The notes under the pieces are model-generated. The model saw only the letters and a list, made by a program, of their open reading frames with translations, searched no databases and was not told the origin of the DNA. A stretch of 64,000 nt of DNA from CAZUSO01 sp964622775. GTDB taxonomy: Bacteria > Bacteroidota > Bacteroidia > Chitinophagales > Chitinophagaceae. Positions 41,629 to 51,046 of the stretch are shown one piece after another. The position numbers and the translations under genes were made by a program. Where the stretch lies: positions 1-64,000 of the forward strand of contig CAZUSO010000003.1 in the NCBI GenBank assembly GCA_964622775.1, in the 5' to 3' direction. The first letter of the stretch is position 1, and the number at the start of each line of letters is the position of its first letter.

Positions 41629-42363
41629 TTGAGCATTACAAAACGCATATTAAACCTGGTTTCCAAAGAAGACAAGGTGTTGCAAAAGCAGTTGAAAAAT
41701 ATTCTGGGATTCACCCCGGAGTATATGCCCTATTATATTACCGCAGTCACGCATCGTTCCTGCAACGAAGATTTATTACATAATAATGAACGGTTAGAAT
41801 ACTTAGGCGATGCCTTCATCGGATCTATTGTGGGGGAATATTTATTTAAAAAATATCCTGCCCGTGATGAAGGTTATCTCACGGAAATGCGCTCTAAAAT
41901 TGTGAGTCGCCAATCTCTGAATGAAATTGCTCTGAGAATGGGATTGCAAAAAATTGTACGGTTCAATAAGCATGACAAACTGCTGCGCCGGAGTCAGATA
42001 TTTGGCAATGCCTTAGAAGCATTGGTCGGTGCGGTGTATCTGGATAAGGGATTCGACAAAACACGAAAATTCATCCTGAGGCATCTGATCGGCACCTTCG
42101 TGGATATGGATGAACTGGAGCATACCGATTACAATTTCAAAAACAAACTCTACACCTGGGCGCAACGTAATAATAAAAAGATTGAATTTATAACCCTGAA
42201 AGAATCGCTGGAAGCAGGCCGGAAAGTTTTTCGGGTTGGTATAGAAATAGACGGCGAATCCGTGATTGAGGCGACAGGTTATAACAAAAAGCAAGCCCAG
42301 CAGTTTGCCGCTCAAAAAATCATGGAGCAACTGGATGAAAATACCCGGCCTGTTTCTGAATAG
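41629..42363 (+). CDS. rnc: Ribonuclease III
   Basis: Double-strand-specific endoribonuclease for rRNA and mRNA processing. Residues 1-160 are the RNase III domain with the signature NERLEYLGDA (53-62) containing the metal-binding Glu/Asp, and EALVGAVYLDKGF carries the second acidic set. Residues 172-240 form the double-stranded RNA-binding domain (NFKNKLYTWAQRNNKKIEF ... GYNKKQAQQFAAQKIMEQL). The start is TTG 41629, as no ATG fits. A -7-like TACTTTTA lies at 41554-41561. The gene is not next to acpP/fabF, which often accompany rnc in this phylum. Confidence 0.94.
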   Translation: MSITKRILNLVSKEDKVLQKQLKNILGFTPEYMPYYITAVTHRSCNEDLLHNNERLEYLGDAFIGSIVGEYLFKKYPARDEGYLTEMRSKIVSRQSLNEIALRMGLQKIVRFNKHDKLLRRSQIFGNALEALVGAVYLDKGFDKTRKFILRHLIGTFVDMDELEHTDYNFKNKLYTWAQRNNKKIEFITLKESLEAGRKVFRVGIEIDGESVIEATGYNKKQAQQFAAQKIMEQLDENTRPVSE

Positions 42364-42479
42364 CTCCGGAATTATAGTTTCCTGTATTCTAAGGATTGCG
42401 ACCCGGTCCCCATAATTTTAGCAAACCTGTTATTGACATAAAATCAGAATTGCAAAACAATCCGGCGTACTTCAATGCA

Positions 42480-43457
42480 TCAGCTAAGGAAATACGTTTT
42501 CTCCTGTTCAAAATTGAGGTAAGGATATGTATTTTCCAGACGGCTTATCTTGTCCCGATAGCTTTTCAGGAATTTTTTATGTGCCTCGGTTTGCGGGAAA
42601 CGTGCCTGGTGATTGCGGGCAGTAAAAATGTCCTGCAATTGTTCCATCAGCTCCCGGGTGTCCGCATCAAAATAAACGGATACGAATTGTTCCCACACAA
42701 ATTGTGTTGCCGGATAATTGGGATGCGCCATATCCACATCATAAAAACGATAATCACGCAAGACGTCAATCACCAGCTCATAAGCCGGAAAATAACTGCA
42801 ACCGGGCATGCGCTCCACTAACTGGTGAACCGCTTCTATAAGCCTGGCCTTGCTCCGGTTGTTCTGTACGACTCCGTCGCGAAGATGCCGCACGGGACTT
42901 ACCGTAAAAATAATCTTCAGTTCGGGGCGAAGTTTATGCAGATTGCTGATCACATCACCTAAGGATTCCGTTATTTGTTCCACTGTCAATAACCGCTTCT
43001 CAAACCATTGTGCCGGCGCCCGGTGGCAATTGGCTACCGGCATGCCCGCCCGCACCAAATAATATTGATAAGCCGAACCAAGTGTAATGATAAGCCAGCC
43101 GGCCTTCCGGATAAACCGTGCCGCACGGGCTATGGAATCATTCATCTGTTGTAAGGCAAATTCCGGATCGGTATGCGAAAAGCGGGAATGAAAATCCCAG
43201 CAGTTCCAGATCTCATCCTGCAAAAACAAATCGTTATGGCCGTAACCCCTTTCGTCAATATAAGATTGCAGCGTTTGTGCTATGCTCAGCGGATTAAACA
43301 GAATCCCGTTAGGGTTAGCCATGACCGGCATCTTAATATGCTCAAGCCGTTGGCTGATATGCTCTGTAAAGCAGGAACCCGTCAGCATCACCGGTGCCTG
43401 ATACGACATTGCAGGCTGATATGCCGGCAGGGAAATCGCAATCTGAAACTTTGCCAT
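42480..43457 (-). CDS. GSCFA-domain protein (SGNH-like esterase family)
   Basis: A 325-residue protein from ATG 43457. The motif GSCFTEHI (about residues 27-34) gives the domain its name and holds the presumed nucleophilic Ser; NPNGILFNPLSIAQ and TLGSAYQYYL follow as the next conserved blocks, and a DMAHPNYPA segment near residue 255 supplies a likely catalytic His. The domain is distantly related to SGNH hydrolases and may act on plant or microbial polysaccharide esters, but no substrate is established. There is no signal peptide when started here; a frame from 43520 adds a basic leader and is less likely. Confidence 0.85.
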   Translation of the reverse strand: MAKFQIAISLPAYQPAMSYQAPVMLTGSCFTEHISQRLEHIKMPVMANPNGILFNPLSIAQTLQSYIDERGYGHNDLFLQDEIWNCWDFHSRFSHTDPEFALQQMNDSIARAARFIRKAGWLIITLGSAYQYYLVRAGMPVANCHRAPAQWFEKRLLTVEQITESLGDVISNLHKLRPELKIIFTVSPVRHLRDGVVQNNRSKARLIEAVHQLVERMPGCSYFPAYELVIDVLRDYRFYDVDMAHPNYPATQFVWEQFVSVYFDADTRELMEQLQDIFTARNHQARFPQTEAHKKFLKSYRDKISRLENTYPYLNFEQEKTYFLS

Positions 43458-43605
43458 AAAGATCCTTTTACAGCGCCAAAGATAAAAACATCTGGTTGCC
43501 CCCCTTAGTAAAACGGTCAAAATAAGTTCCGTTAAAGTCTTTTATCGAATTAGGGAAGCTGCTTGGTCACCATACCTTAACAAATATTTACAGGCAAAAA
43601 ATAAA

Positions 43606-43643
43606 TTAAACAACCGTTTGTTTTAAACGAATGTTTAATTTTG
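43606..43643 (+). promoter_or_regulatory. TetR operator and promoter of the efflux operon
   Basis: A nested palindrome, TTAAACA (43606-43612) with TGTTTAA (43632-43638) and CGTTT (43615-43619) with AAACG (43625-43629), overlaps the -7 box TAATTTTG (43636-43643). It is the expected target of the TetR repressor encoded just downstream. Confidence 0.7.
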
Positions 43644-43660
43644 CGCTTTTCTTACTGAAT

Positions 43661-44311
43661 ATGGTGACAGATACCTATAATCAGAAGCAGACCGATATCA
43701 TGCAAAAGGCTTTGAAGCTCTTTGCAGAAAAGGGTTACCGCAATTCATCCGTACGCGATATTGCGCGTGAAGCCGGGGTTAATATCGCTATGATCTCCTA
43801 TTATTTCGGCTCGAAGGACAAGCTCCTTGAAGCGATATTTACCCGGCATATTGCCGCGATGAAGGCAAAGCTGAGCAGGATCGTGAAGGATAAAGACCGG
43901 AATCCCCTGGAAAAGCTGGATCTGATTATTGATACTTATATTGATTCCATAGTGGAAAACAAGCATTTTCATTCTGTGATGTTGCGGCAGCTCATGGTGC
44001 TCAAAGACGGCATACTCTATGATAGTATCAGCAAGATGAAATCCAAAAACCGGAGCCTGTTGCAAAGCGCCATCAAGGCAGGGGAAAAAGCCGGGTATTT
44101 CCGGAAGCATACAGACATTAATATGCTGGCTAATACCTTATTCGGAACTGTAAACCAGACCTTCAGCAACCGCCGGTACCTCGCAGAAGTATATGGTATT
44201 GCTGAAGACGATGAAGCCGCCTTCGAAAAGGTTATCATCCAAAAATTGCGCATCCATTTAAAGGCCATGTTCAAATCATTCTTAACTTATGAACAAACTG
44301 AAAAAAAATAA
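43661..44311 (+). CDS. TetR-family repressor of the efflux operon
   Basis: A 216-residue regulator from ATG 43661. The TetR helix-turn-helix spans residues 8-55 (QTDIMQKALKLFAEKGYRNSSVRDIAREAGVNIAMISYYFGSKDKLLEAIF), with the typical YYFGSKDKL end. The C-terminal ligand domain has a CadC/TetR_C-like plan. It overlaps the TolC-family gene by 23 nt and controls its own unit through the palindrome at 43606-43638. The inducer is presumably a toxic hydrophobic compound handled by the pump. Confidence 0.93.
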   Translation: MVTDTYNQKQTDIMQKALKLFAEKGYRNSSVRDIAREAGVNIAMISYYFGSKDKLLEAIFTRHIAAMKAKLSRIVKDKDRNPLEKLDLIIDTYIDSIVENKHFHSVMLRQLMVLKDGILYDSISKMKSKNRSLLQSAIKAGEKAGYFRKHTDINMLANTLFGTVNQTFSNRRYLAEVYGIAEDDEAAFEKVIIQKLRIHLKAMFKSFLTYEQTEKK

Positions 44312-45656
44312 ACCGGCGATACTGCTGCTGACCTGTATCCTGCTGCTGTTGTCCGGCACTGTTCCCTTACAGGCACAAACGATCCGGCATCTTTCACTTC
44401 GGGAGGCTCTGGAACTGGGGCTTGCCAACAGTAAAAAGCTCAAATCCTCCCGTGCCGCGGTTGATGCGGCGGCTGCACAAACCGACCAAATGAAAATGAT
44501 GCAGCTCCCCGATCTGAAAGTCAGCGGCAGCTATTTAAGAGTGAGTCAGCCCACCATTGACCTGCAGATACCCCTGGGTATGCCGGACAGCAGCGGCAGC
44601 GAAAGCGGCGCCTCATCCATAAAGGTCAACCAGATTATGTACGGAACCGCTAATGCCAGCATGCCCCTCTTTGCCGGTTTCAAGATCCGCAACAGCATAG
44701 TATCTGCAAAATACCTGCAAAAAGCCGCGGAGCTTGATGCGGAAAAAGACAAAACGGAAATTATTCAGAACATCATTGCTGCTTATTATAACTTGTATAA
44801 AGCCGATGCAGCGGTAACCCTTGTTCAGGAAAACCTGAAGCAGGCTAAAAGCCGGGTAAGTGACTTGCAAAACCTGGAAAAAAACGGCCTCTTAGCCCGC
44901 AATGATTTATTAAAAGCCGAGCTACAGCAATCCAATATAGAACTGGCCTTAGCGGAGGCGGAGAACAACAGTAAGATAACCCGGTTCAATATGAATCTTT
45001 TATTAGGCTTAGAGGAAAAAACACATCTGGGTTTAGACAGCCCGGCAGCGACCGATCTTTTGCCGGAGACAGGCGGCTTAGAGGAATGGATTCGGAGGGC
45101 GCTTGCTCACCGTGCTGATTATCGCGCTCTGGAGCAAAAGCAATTTGCGGCGGAAAAAAATATTCAGATAGGGAAAGCGGACTATTATCCCGCCCTTGTG
45201 CTGACCGGTGGTTATATGGCCGGAAAAATTCCCGATGTAATCACCTTAACTAACGCCCTGAATGCAGGCGTAGGCCTAAGCTACAACCTGGCAGCATTTT
45301 ATAAAACGGGTCCGAAAATAAAGGCTGCCAAGGCACAACAGCAGCAACTGTACTGGGCTTCGCAACAACTGAATGATGCCATCAGGCTTCAGACTTACCA
45401 GGCTTATGAAGATTATATGGAAGCGGTTCAAAAAACTCAGGTGTATAAAAAGGCGGCGGAACAGGCCGATGAAAACTACCGGATCACCAAAAACAAATTT
45501 GACAACGCTTTGGAAACCACCACCAATCTTCTGGATGCGGATGTAGCCCAGCTTCAGGCTCATCTGAATCTTGAATTTTCAAGGGTGGATGCCATTGTTG
45601 CTTATCATAAACTTTATGAAACCGCCGGAATAACCGATGAGGATTCCCGGGAATAA
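44289..45656 (+). CDS. TolC-family outer-membrane efflux protein
   Basis: A 455-residue outer-membrane channel. The signal peptide ends in LQAQ (about residue 32). Two structural repeats of the OEP family follow (about 40-240 and 250-440), with alternating helices (ALELGLANSKKLKSSRAAVDAAAAQ, NIIAAYYNLYKADAAVTLV) and strands. Start ATG 44289 lies inside the end of the TetR gene, giving translational coupling. It provides the outer-membrane duct for the HlyD/EmrB pair encoded next. Confidence 0.93.
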   Translation: MNKLKKNKPAILLLTCILLLLSGTVPLQAQTIRHLSLREALELGLANSKKLKSSRAAVDAAAAQTDQMKMMQLPDLKVSGSYLRVSQPTIDLQIPLGMPDSSGSESGASSIKVNQIMYGTANASMPLFAGFKIRNSIVSAKYLQKAAELDAEKDKTEIIQNIIAAYYNLYKADAAVTLVQENLKQAKSRVSDLQNLEKNGLLARNDLLKAELQQSNIELALAEAENNSKITRFNMNLLLGLEEKTHLGLDSPAATDLLPETGGLEEWIRRALAHRADYRALEQKQFAAEKNIQIGKADYYPALVLTGGYMAGKIPDVITLTNALNAGVGLSYNLAAFYKTGPKIKAAKAQQQQLYWASQQLNDAIRLQTYQAYEDYMEAVQKTQVYKKAAEQADENYRITKNKFDNALETTTNLLDADVAQLQAHLNLEFSRVDAIVAYHKLYETAGITDEDSRE

Positions 45657-45700
45657 ATGCACGAACAAATAATACACATTTTTAAAAATTTCTTCAAAAA

Positions 45701-46807
45701 ATGGCTCATACAGATAATGAAAAAAACGCCGCTTCCAGGAAAGCCTCAGGAAGGCGGTTTGCAATTATATTTACCGTGCTGATTCTCGGTGGCGGCATAT
45801 ACGGAACCATCAAGTACCTGCATGCCTTAAAACACGAAGAAACAGATGATGCCCAGGTTGATTCCCGGATCAGCCCGGTCATCCCCAGAGTATCGGGTTA
45901 TATTACCGCAATACGGGTTCGGGACAACCAGCCTGTTCATAAAGGCGATACCCTGATCATTCTTGATAACCGGAATTTCCAGTTACAGGTAGCTCAGGCC
46001 GAAGCTGGTCTTGCTGCCGCAAAAAACAATGCCTCTATTGCCACCGCCGGCATCTCAGTAGCCGATGCCAATGTAGTTACCGCGCAATCCAATATCAGTA
46101 CCATTGATGCGCAAATCGAGGCGGCCCGCGTTAATGTATGGCGTGCCGAACAGGACTTTAAACGCTATGATAATCTTATCAAAGATCACAGCATCACTCA
46201 GCAACAGTATGAGCAGTCATTAGCCGCAAAACAGACGGCTGACAAGCAATTGCAGGTATTAGAAGCACAAAAAAACAGCGCTTCCAGCCAGACTAAAGTC
46301 ATTCGTTCGCAAAAGGATGTAACTACAGAGCAAGCCTCCGCAGCGCAAACCTCCATTGACCAACGTCAGGCTGATCTGGATCTGGCTCAGCTGAATCTTA
46401 GCTATACGGTAATCACGGCTTCCGTGGACGGTCAGGTTTCGAAAGTCAATCTTCAGCCGGGTCAGATGGTGCAGGCCGGCCAGGCGCTTTTCAATATTGT
46501 CCAGGATCAGGAGAAATGGGTTGTGGCTAATTTTAAAGAAACACAGCTCAACAAAATGAAGATCGGACAAAAGGTAACCATCACTGTAGATGCCTTTCCC
46601 AAACACGAATTTGAAGGGCGGGTAGCATCGTTCAGCCCGGCTACCGGATCCAAATTTTCCGTTTTGCCTGCCGATAATGCCAGCGGAAACTTTATCAAAG
46701 TGGTGCAGCGGTTACCGGTAAAAATAGAATTTACCGATATGGCAGACAGCAGCCTCCGGCGTTTGCGGGCGGGAATGAACGTTACGGCTGATGTTCATTT
46801 ACAATAG
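45701..46807 (+). CDS. HlyD/EmrA-type membrane fusion protein
   Basis: A 368-residue periplasmic adaptor with one N-terminal membrane helix (about residues 22-42). The lipoyl half-motifs flank a coiled coil (ISPVIPRVSGYITAIRVRDNQPVHKGDTLIILD at about 64-96 and LSYTVITASVDGQVSKVNLQPGQMVQAGQALFNIV at about 236-270), followed by a beta-barrel domain (KWVVANFKETQLNKMKIGQKVTITVDAF). This is the EmrA pattern. It links the inner-membrane pump to the TolC-like protein. Confidence 0.94.
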   Translation: MAHTDNEKNAASRKASGRRFAIIFTVLILGGGIYGTIKYLHALKHEETDDAQVDSRISPVIPRVSGYITAIRVRDNQPVHKGDTLIILDNRNFQLQVAQAEAGLAAAKNNASIATAGISVADANVVTAQSNISTIDAQIEAARVNVWRAEQDFKRYDNLIKDHSITQQQYEQSLAAKQTADKQLQVLEAQKNSASSQTKVIRSQKDVTTEQASAAQTSIDQRQADLDLAQLNLSYTVITASVDGQVSKVNLQPGQMVQAGQALFNIVQDQEKWVVANFKETQLNKMKIGQKVTITVDAFPKHEFEGRVASFSPATGSKFSVLPADNASGNFIKVVQRLPVKIEFTDMADSSLRRLRAGMNVTADVHLQ

Positions 46808-46846
46808 GCGCAGGCGAGTATATCTTTATCAGACGATCGATTTTTT

Positions 46847-48421
46847 ATGCAACAGGATTCTTTAGTTGAATACGGAGCCAGGAGGGTAATTGTAACCATC
46901 ACCGCCATTTTTTGCGCCTTGCTGGAGATTGTGGATACCACCATCGTCAATGTCGCGCTGAATGATATGAAAGGTAACCTGGGCGCCACGCTCAATGAGA
47001 TCGGATGGGTCATTACCGCGTATGCCATCGGCAATGTGATTATCGTTCCGATGACCAGTTGGCTGTCTCAGCAATTCGGGCGTCGTAATTATTTTGCCGC
47101 TTCCATTATGCTGTTTACCATCTGCTCCTTTTTGTGTGGAAATGCCACAACGATGTGGGAGCTTATTCTCTTCCGGTTTATGCAGGGACTCGGTGGCGGA
47201 GCGTTATTGGTTACCTCTCAAACCATTATTACCGAGAGCTGGCCTGTGGAAAAACGAGGGATGTCTCAGGCTGTTTACGGTCTGGGCGTAATTATTGGTC
47301 CCACCCTGGGACCTCCGCTGGGCGGCTATATTGTAGAAAATTTCAGTTGGCCGTATATCTTTTATATCAATATTCCCATTGGCATTATCGCCATCATGCT
47401 TACCTTGCAGTTTGTGCGCAGCCCCAAATTTGGCGAAAAGAAAAAAATATTCGAAGTGGACTGGTGGGGCATTCTTTTCCTGGCGCTGGCAGTTGGTTCT
47501 TTACAGTATGTACTCGAGCGCGGGCAGGAAGAGGACTGGTTTAGTAATAGTACCATTTTATTTCTTTCCGTATTGTCCGTTGTTAGTTTTTATTGCTTCA
47601 TCTGGCGGGAATGGACTTGTAAGAACCCGATTGTGGAATTGCGGGTCTTAGGCAACAGCAACCTGAGGGCGGGCACCATTTTATCATTTGTATTGGGCTT
47701 TGGATTGTATGGTTCCACCTTTATTATTCCGTTATACCTTCAAACTTCTTTAGGATGGAATGCGCAGCAGGCGGGGATGATCATGATCCCGGCAGCGCTG
47801 ATGACCGCATTTATGATGCCCCTTATCGGGCAGGGTATCCAGAAAGGCATCCGTCCGAATTTTCTTTCTGCAATGGGTATGTTCCTGTTCTTTATTTACA
47901 GTATGTGGGGCTATAAAATCATCTCGCCCAATACCGGAGAAATGGATTTCTTCTGGATGCTGATGTTGCGCGGTTTTGCTATGAGTATGCTTTTCATACC
48001 GATCACCACGATGTCACTTTCTACGCTGAGGGGGCAGGAAATAGGCCAGGGAGCTTCCTTTACCGGCATGACACGCCAATTAGGCGGATCATTTGGCATC
48101 GCCCTGATCACTACATTCATGAGCCGCCGGAACGCAGCACATCGCAGTGATCTGCTGTCGAATCTTTCTATTGATAATAACCTTTTTCAAATGAAGCTGG
48201 AGGGTATCCAGACACAGCTGATGGGCAAAGGTATGGCGCCCAATGAGGCGATGGCGGCAGCCTATAAAGTAATGGATATGTCGGTGTCGGGCCAGGCGTC
48301 AGTGCTGACATACATGGATGTGTTTTTGTATATTGGCATCATGTTCCTGCTTTGTGTGCCCTTTTTATTATTGATAAAATCCGGCAAGCAAAAGATAAAT
48401 ATTGCCGAGGCCATGCATTGA
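46847..48421 (+). CDS. EmrB/QacA-type MFS drug exporter (DHA2, 14 helices)
   Basis: A 524-residue proton-coupled exporter with about 14 membrane helices. Motif C-like GLGVIIGPTLGPPLGGYI and the N-terminal LDT-like segment LEIVDTTIVNVAL are typical of DHA2/EmrB proteins; motif A is WLSQQFGRRNYF. Together with the HlyD and TolC proteins it forms a tripartite pump across both membranes. Substrate range unknown; EmrB homologues expel hydrophobic drugs and uncouplers. Confidence 0.95.
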   Translation: MQQDSLVEYGARRVIVTITAIFCALLEIVDTTIVNVALNDMKGNLGATLNEIGWVITAYAIGNVIIVPMTSWLSQQFGRRNYFAASIMLFTICSFLCGNATTMWELILFRFMQGLGGGALLVTSQTIITESWPVEKRGMSQAVYGLGVIIGPTLGPPLGGYIVENFSWPYIFYINIPIGIIAIMLTLQFVRSPKFGEKKKIFEVDWWGILFLALAVGSLQYVLERGQEEDWFSNSTILFLSVLSVVSFYCFIWREWTCKNPIVELRVLGNSNLRAGTILSFVLGFGLYGSTFIIPLYLQTSLGWNAQQAGMIMIPAALMTAFMMPLIGQGIQKGIRPNFLSAMGMFLFFIYSMWGYKIISPNTGEMDFFWMLMLRGFAMSMLFIPITTMSLSTLRGQEIGQGASFTGMTRQLGGSFGIALITTFMSRRNAAHRSDLLSNLSIDNNLFQMKLEGIQTQLMGKGMAPNEAMAAAYKVMDMSVSGQASVLTYMDVFLYIGIMFLLCVPFLLLIKSGKQKINIAEAMH

Positions 48422-48537
48422 TACGGCTTTCGTCGGGCTGAAAGCATCTTATAAAGGAATCCTGGAGAAAGTTCGGGAAGCTCATTGAAGATTGCTTTGC
48501 CGCGCAAATGACGACACTTGCCCTTCAACCTTCAATC

Positions 48538-49533
48538 TTATGGCTTCAACCGGATTGTGGCGGCATGAATATCAGCCGCATCATAACCGAAATAGGCCGC
48601 CTGCTCATAATAATACCTGGCGCTGTCGGCCTCTTTCATCTTTTCAAAGCACCGACCCGTGTAATACCAGGCATCCGCATTGGCCGGTGCGGTGGCTACG
48701 GCTATCTGCAATACCCGTCTTGCCTTGCTCAGGGAATCCTGTTGCATCAGGATTTCAGCGGTATTAATATAGGCAGATGTATAGTCTCCGTCCTGAAGGA
48801 AACAGTTTTTGTATGCAATCTTTGCTTTTTCCCATTGATTTTTTTGCTGATAAAAACGGCCGATCTCGTATAATGGTGTTGCATCTTCCTGGTTCAGCGC
48901 AAAAGCCTGCTGATATTGTGGAACAGCACGACTATCGCCCAGTTCCTTATACCAGTCGGCTAACTGCATGGATGCATCATAATAATGTGAGTTGGCGGAA
49001 AGTACTTTTGCAATTAACTGAATGGCTGCCGGAGTATCCTTTTCCGCAGCCTTCAACTGAGCCTGTAGCAGGTATGCCGGCAAATAGCGCGGGGCAGCAC
49101 GCACTACCTGCTCAACTGTATGGGAAGCGTCATCAAGCTGATTGTTATTCATAAATGCGCGCGCAAGCTGCACTTGTATCTCGGGATCGTTCGGCGTTAT
49201 ACGGAGGCTTTTCTGAAAAACCGGAATGGCTTTGTCGGGATGCCCGAGATTCATCTGTACATAGCCAATGGCATTCAGGTATAATACTTTTTCCGGCATT
49301 AAAGTAGCGGCTTTTTGCAAGTCAATCAGCACAAGCGAGTCCTGGTTGATCTTTGACAAAGCAAGGCTGCGCTGGAAATACAGCCCCGCGCTGTCGGGCC
49401 ATTCGGCAATGGCATCCGTAAGCGGCTGAACCGTCGGATTATGATACGCAGGATGATCAGATGCCTTATTCTTTGCCTGGTTACAAGCCATAATTATTAC
49501 AAGACAAGAAACTAAAGCCAGTGTTTTCCGCAT
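48538..49533 (-). CDS. TPR-repeat lipoprotein
   Basis: A 331-residue protein. The lipoprotein signal ends in IIMAC (Cys17). Residues 40-325 consist of about eight tetratricopeptide repeats (for example LYLNAIGYVQMNLGHPDKAIPVFQKSLRITPND and DAWYYTGRCFEKMKEADSARYYYEQAAYFG). TPR solenoids bind partner proteins; none is indicated here. It is probably in the periplasm, anchored to a membrane. Confidence 0.85.
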   Translation of the reverse strand: MRKTLALVSCLVIIMACNQAKNKASDHPAYHNPTVQPLTDAIAEWPDSAGLYFQRSLALSKINQDSLVLIDLQKAATLMPEKVLYLNAIGYVQMNLGHPDKAIPVFQKSLRITPNDPEIQVQLARAFMNNNQLDDASHTVEQVVRAAPRYLPAYLLQAQLKAAEKDTPAAIQLIAKVLSANSHYYDASMQLADWYKELGDSRAVPQYQQAFALNQEDATPLYEIGRFYQQKNQWEKAKIAYKNCFLQDGDYTSAYINTAEILMQQDSLSKARRVLQIAVATAPANADAWYYTGRCFEKMKEADSARYYYEQAAYFGYDAADIHAATIRLKP

Positions 49534-49686
49534 AGTATTTTGTTTGAATTATTATCCAGATGATGCCTGTTATCTGAAAATGACCATATCCTTAATTTGA
49601 CTGAAACCTGTTTCTTGCGGTAAGCATCATTGCGCATTTCTTTTTTGGTAAAAGGGGAATGAGGCTTGCATGATAATGGACAAGGG

Positions 49687-50316
49687 TTATCTTCCCCAGG
49701 CCGAAGGATCCTGACGCCATTGCTGCAGGCTTTCTTTATCCTGCTCAGCGATCAAACTCATCCGTTGACCCAGCTCCATCAATGCGTCATAATTACTCAG
49801 GGTAACTAAGGTTACCCCCGCTTTTTCGAACGCTTCCGCAGCCTGCGGAAATCCGTAAGTAAATAATGCGCACATACCCATGACCTCTGCACCGGCATCC
49901 CGCAGCGCCTGTACGGCTTCTAAACTGCTTTTCCCGGTAGAAACGAGATCTTCTATCACAACTACCTGTTGTCCCGGCTTCAAAACGCCTTCTATCTGGT
50001 TGCCCAGCCCATGCTCTTTCGGCTTGCTGCGCACATACACAAATGGCAGGCGCAGTAAATCGGCAGCCAGCGCTCCGTGCGGAATTCCCGCCGTGGCCAC
50101 TCCGGCCAGTGCAGCGGCATCTTCGAAATTTTCCAATACGGCATTAGCCAGCTCACTTTTTACATAATCCCGGATATGCGGATAAGAAAGAATTTTCCGG
50201 TTATCACAATATACCGGCGACTTCCAGCCTGAAGCCCAGGTGAAAGGTTGCTGAATGTTCAGCCTTAAGGCATCTATCTGTAATAGCTTTTCTGCAAAGA
50301 TTGTAGCGGTATCCAT
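49687..50316 (-). CDS. pyrE: Orotate phosphoribosyltransferase
   Basis: Converts orotate and PRPP to orotidine 5'-phosphate in pyrimidine synthesis. The 209-residue protein has the N-terminal orotate-binding segment (FTWASGWKSPVYCDNRKILSYP) and the PRPP loop VVVIEDLVSTGKSS. The flexible-loop residues (RSKPKEHGLGNQIEG) are intact. It diverges from a NUDIX gene; the -7 box TAGGTTTG (50329-50322 on the reverse strand) lies only 5 nt before the ATG, suggesting a leaderless or nearly leaderless mRNA. Confidence 0.96.
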   Translation of the reverse strand: MDTATIFAEKLLQIDALRLNIQQPFTWASGWKSPVYCDNRKILSYPHIRDYVKSELANAVLENFEDAAALAGVATAGIPHGALAADLLRLPFVYVRSKPKEHGLGNQIEGVLKPGQQVVVIEDLVSTGKSSLEAVQALRDAGAEVMGMCALFTYGFPQAAEAFEKAGVTLVTLSNYDALMELGQRMSLIAEQDKESLQQWRQDPSAWGR

Positions 50317-50321
50317 ACCGG

Positions 50322-50398
50322 CAAACCTATATTATTCTGGTAAAAAATCCCGAAGGAAGGCAATTATTTTTTTCACTAACCTACATACAGTACCTTCG
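50322..50398. promoter_or_regulatory. Divergent pyrE/NUDIX promoter region
   Basis: TAGGTTTG on the reverse strand (50329-50322) and TACCTTCG on the forward strand (50391-50398) are -7-like boxes facing outwards, ending 5 and 4 nt before the two start codons. No clear -33 elements are visible. Confidence 0.5.
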
Positions 50399-50402
50399 TA
50401 TC

Positions 50403-51041
50403 ATGTATTTTGAACAAAAGATCTATATTAATAATAAGCCGCTGATTATTACCAATATTGCAGAGCAGTATATCAGCCAGCATCCGATTGCTGCCGGATA
50501 CCTGTTCCTGTCGGGTGCCTTTCGCCGCAACCTTACAATGGTCCAAAAGCATCTTGAGCGCAATCTTTCCTTAGGGGCAATCATTGAAGATATTTCCGTG
50601 CCATCCCTGCAGAATATGCTCCGGGAATCATATCTCTGCATCGAAGCCGGCGGCGGCGTAGTGCATAATGAAGATGGTGATGTGCTGATGATCTTCCGAA
50701 GAGGTAAATGGGATCTTCCTAAAGGAAAACGGGATGAAGGCGAAAGTATTGAGGCCTGTGCCATGCGCGAGGTTATGGAAGAAACCGGTTTGGCACAACT
50801 GAAGCTCCATCACAGGATTGGTGAAACTTTTCATGTTTACACCCAGGGCGCAAAGGATATGCTGAAGCAAACCTACTGGTTCGAAATGAGCGCATCAAAA
50901 TCAGCAATATTACAACCTCAGCAATCAGAAAATATTATGGTTGCAAAATGGATTCCTGAAAAAAAACTAGGGCTTTATATGCACCAGACTTATGATGCTA
51001 TTCGTGAGATTTTAATTAAAAGCGGCAGAAGCTGGAAATAA
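50403..51041 (+). CDS. NUDIX hydrolase
   Basis: A 212-residue protein. The NUDIX box is complete: GKRDEGESIEACAMREVMEETGL (about residues 108-130; Gx5Ex7REVxEETGL). The domain begins near residue 78 (YLCIEAGGGVVHNEDGDVLMIFRRGKWDLPKGK). The first 75 residues form an additional domain without clear similarity. Substrates of the family are nucleoside diphosphates linked to another moiety; a housecleaning role is likely, but the substrate is unknown. It converges with coaD, 5 nt apart. Confidence 0.92.
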   Translation: MYFEQKIYINNKPLIITNIAEQYISQHPIAAGYLFLSGAFRRNLTMVQKHLERNLSLGAIIEDISVPSLQNMLRESYLCIEAGGGVVHNEDGDVLMIFRRGKWDLPKGKRDEGESIEACAMREVMEETGLAQLKLHHRIGETFHVYTQGAKDMLKQTYWFEMSASKSAILQPQQSENIMVAKWIPEKKLGLYMHQTYDAIREILIKSGRSWK

Positions 51042-51046
51042 AAAAA

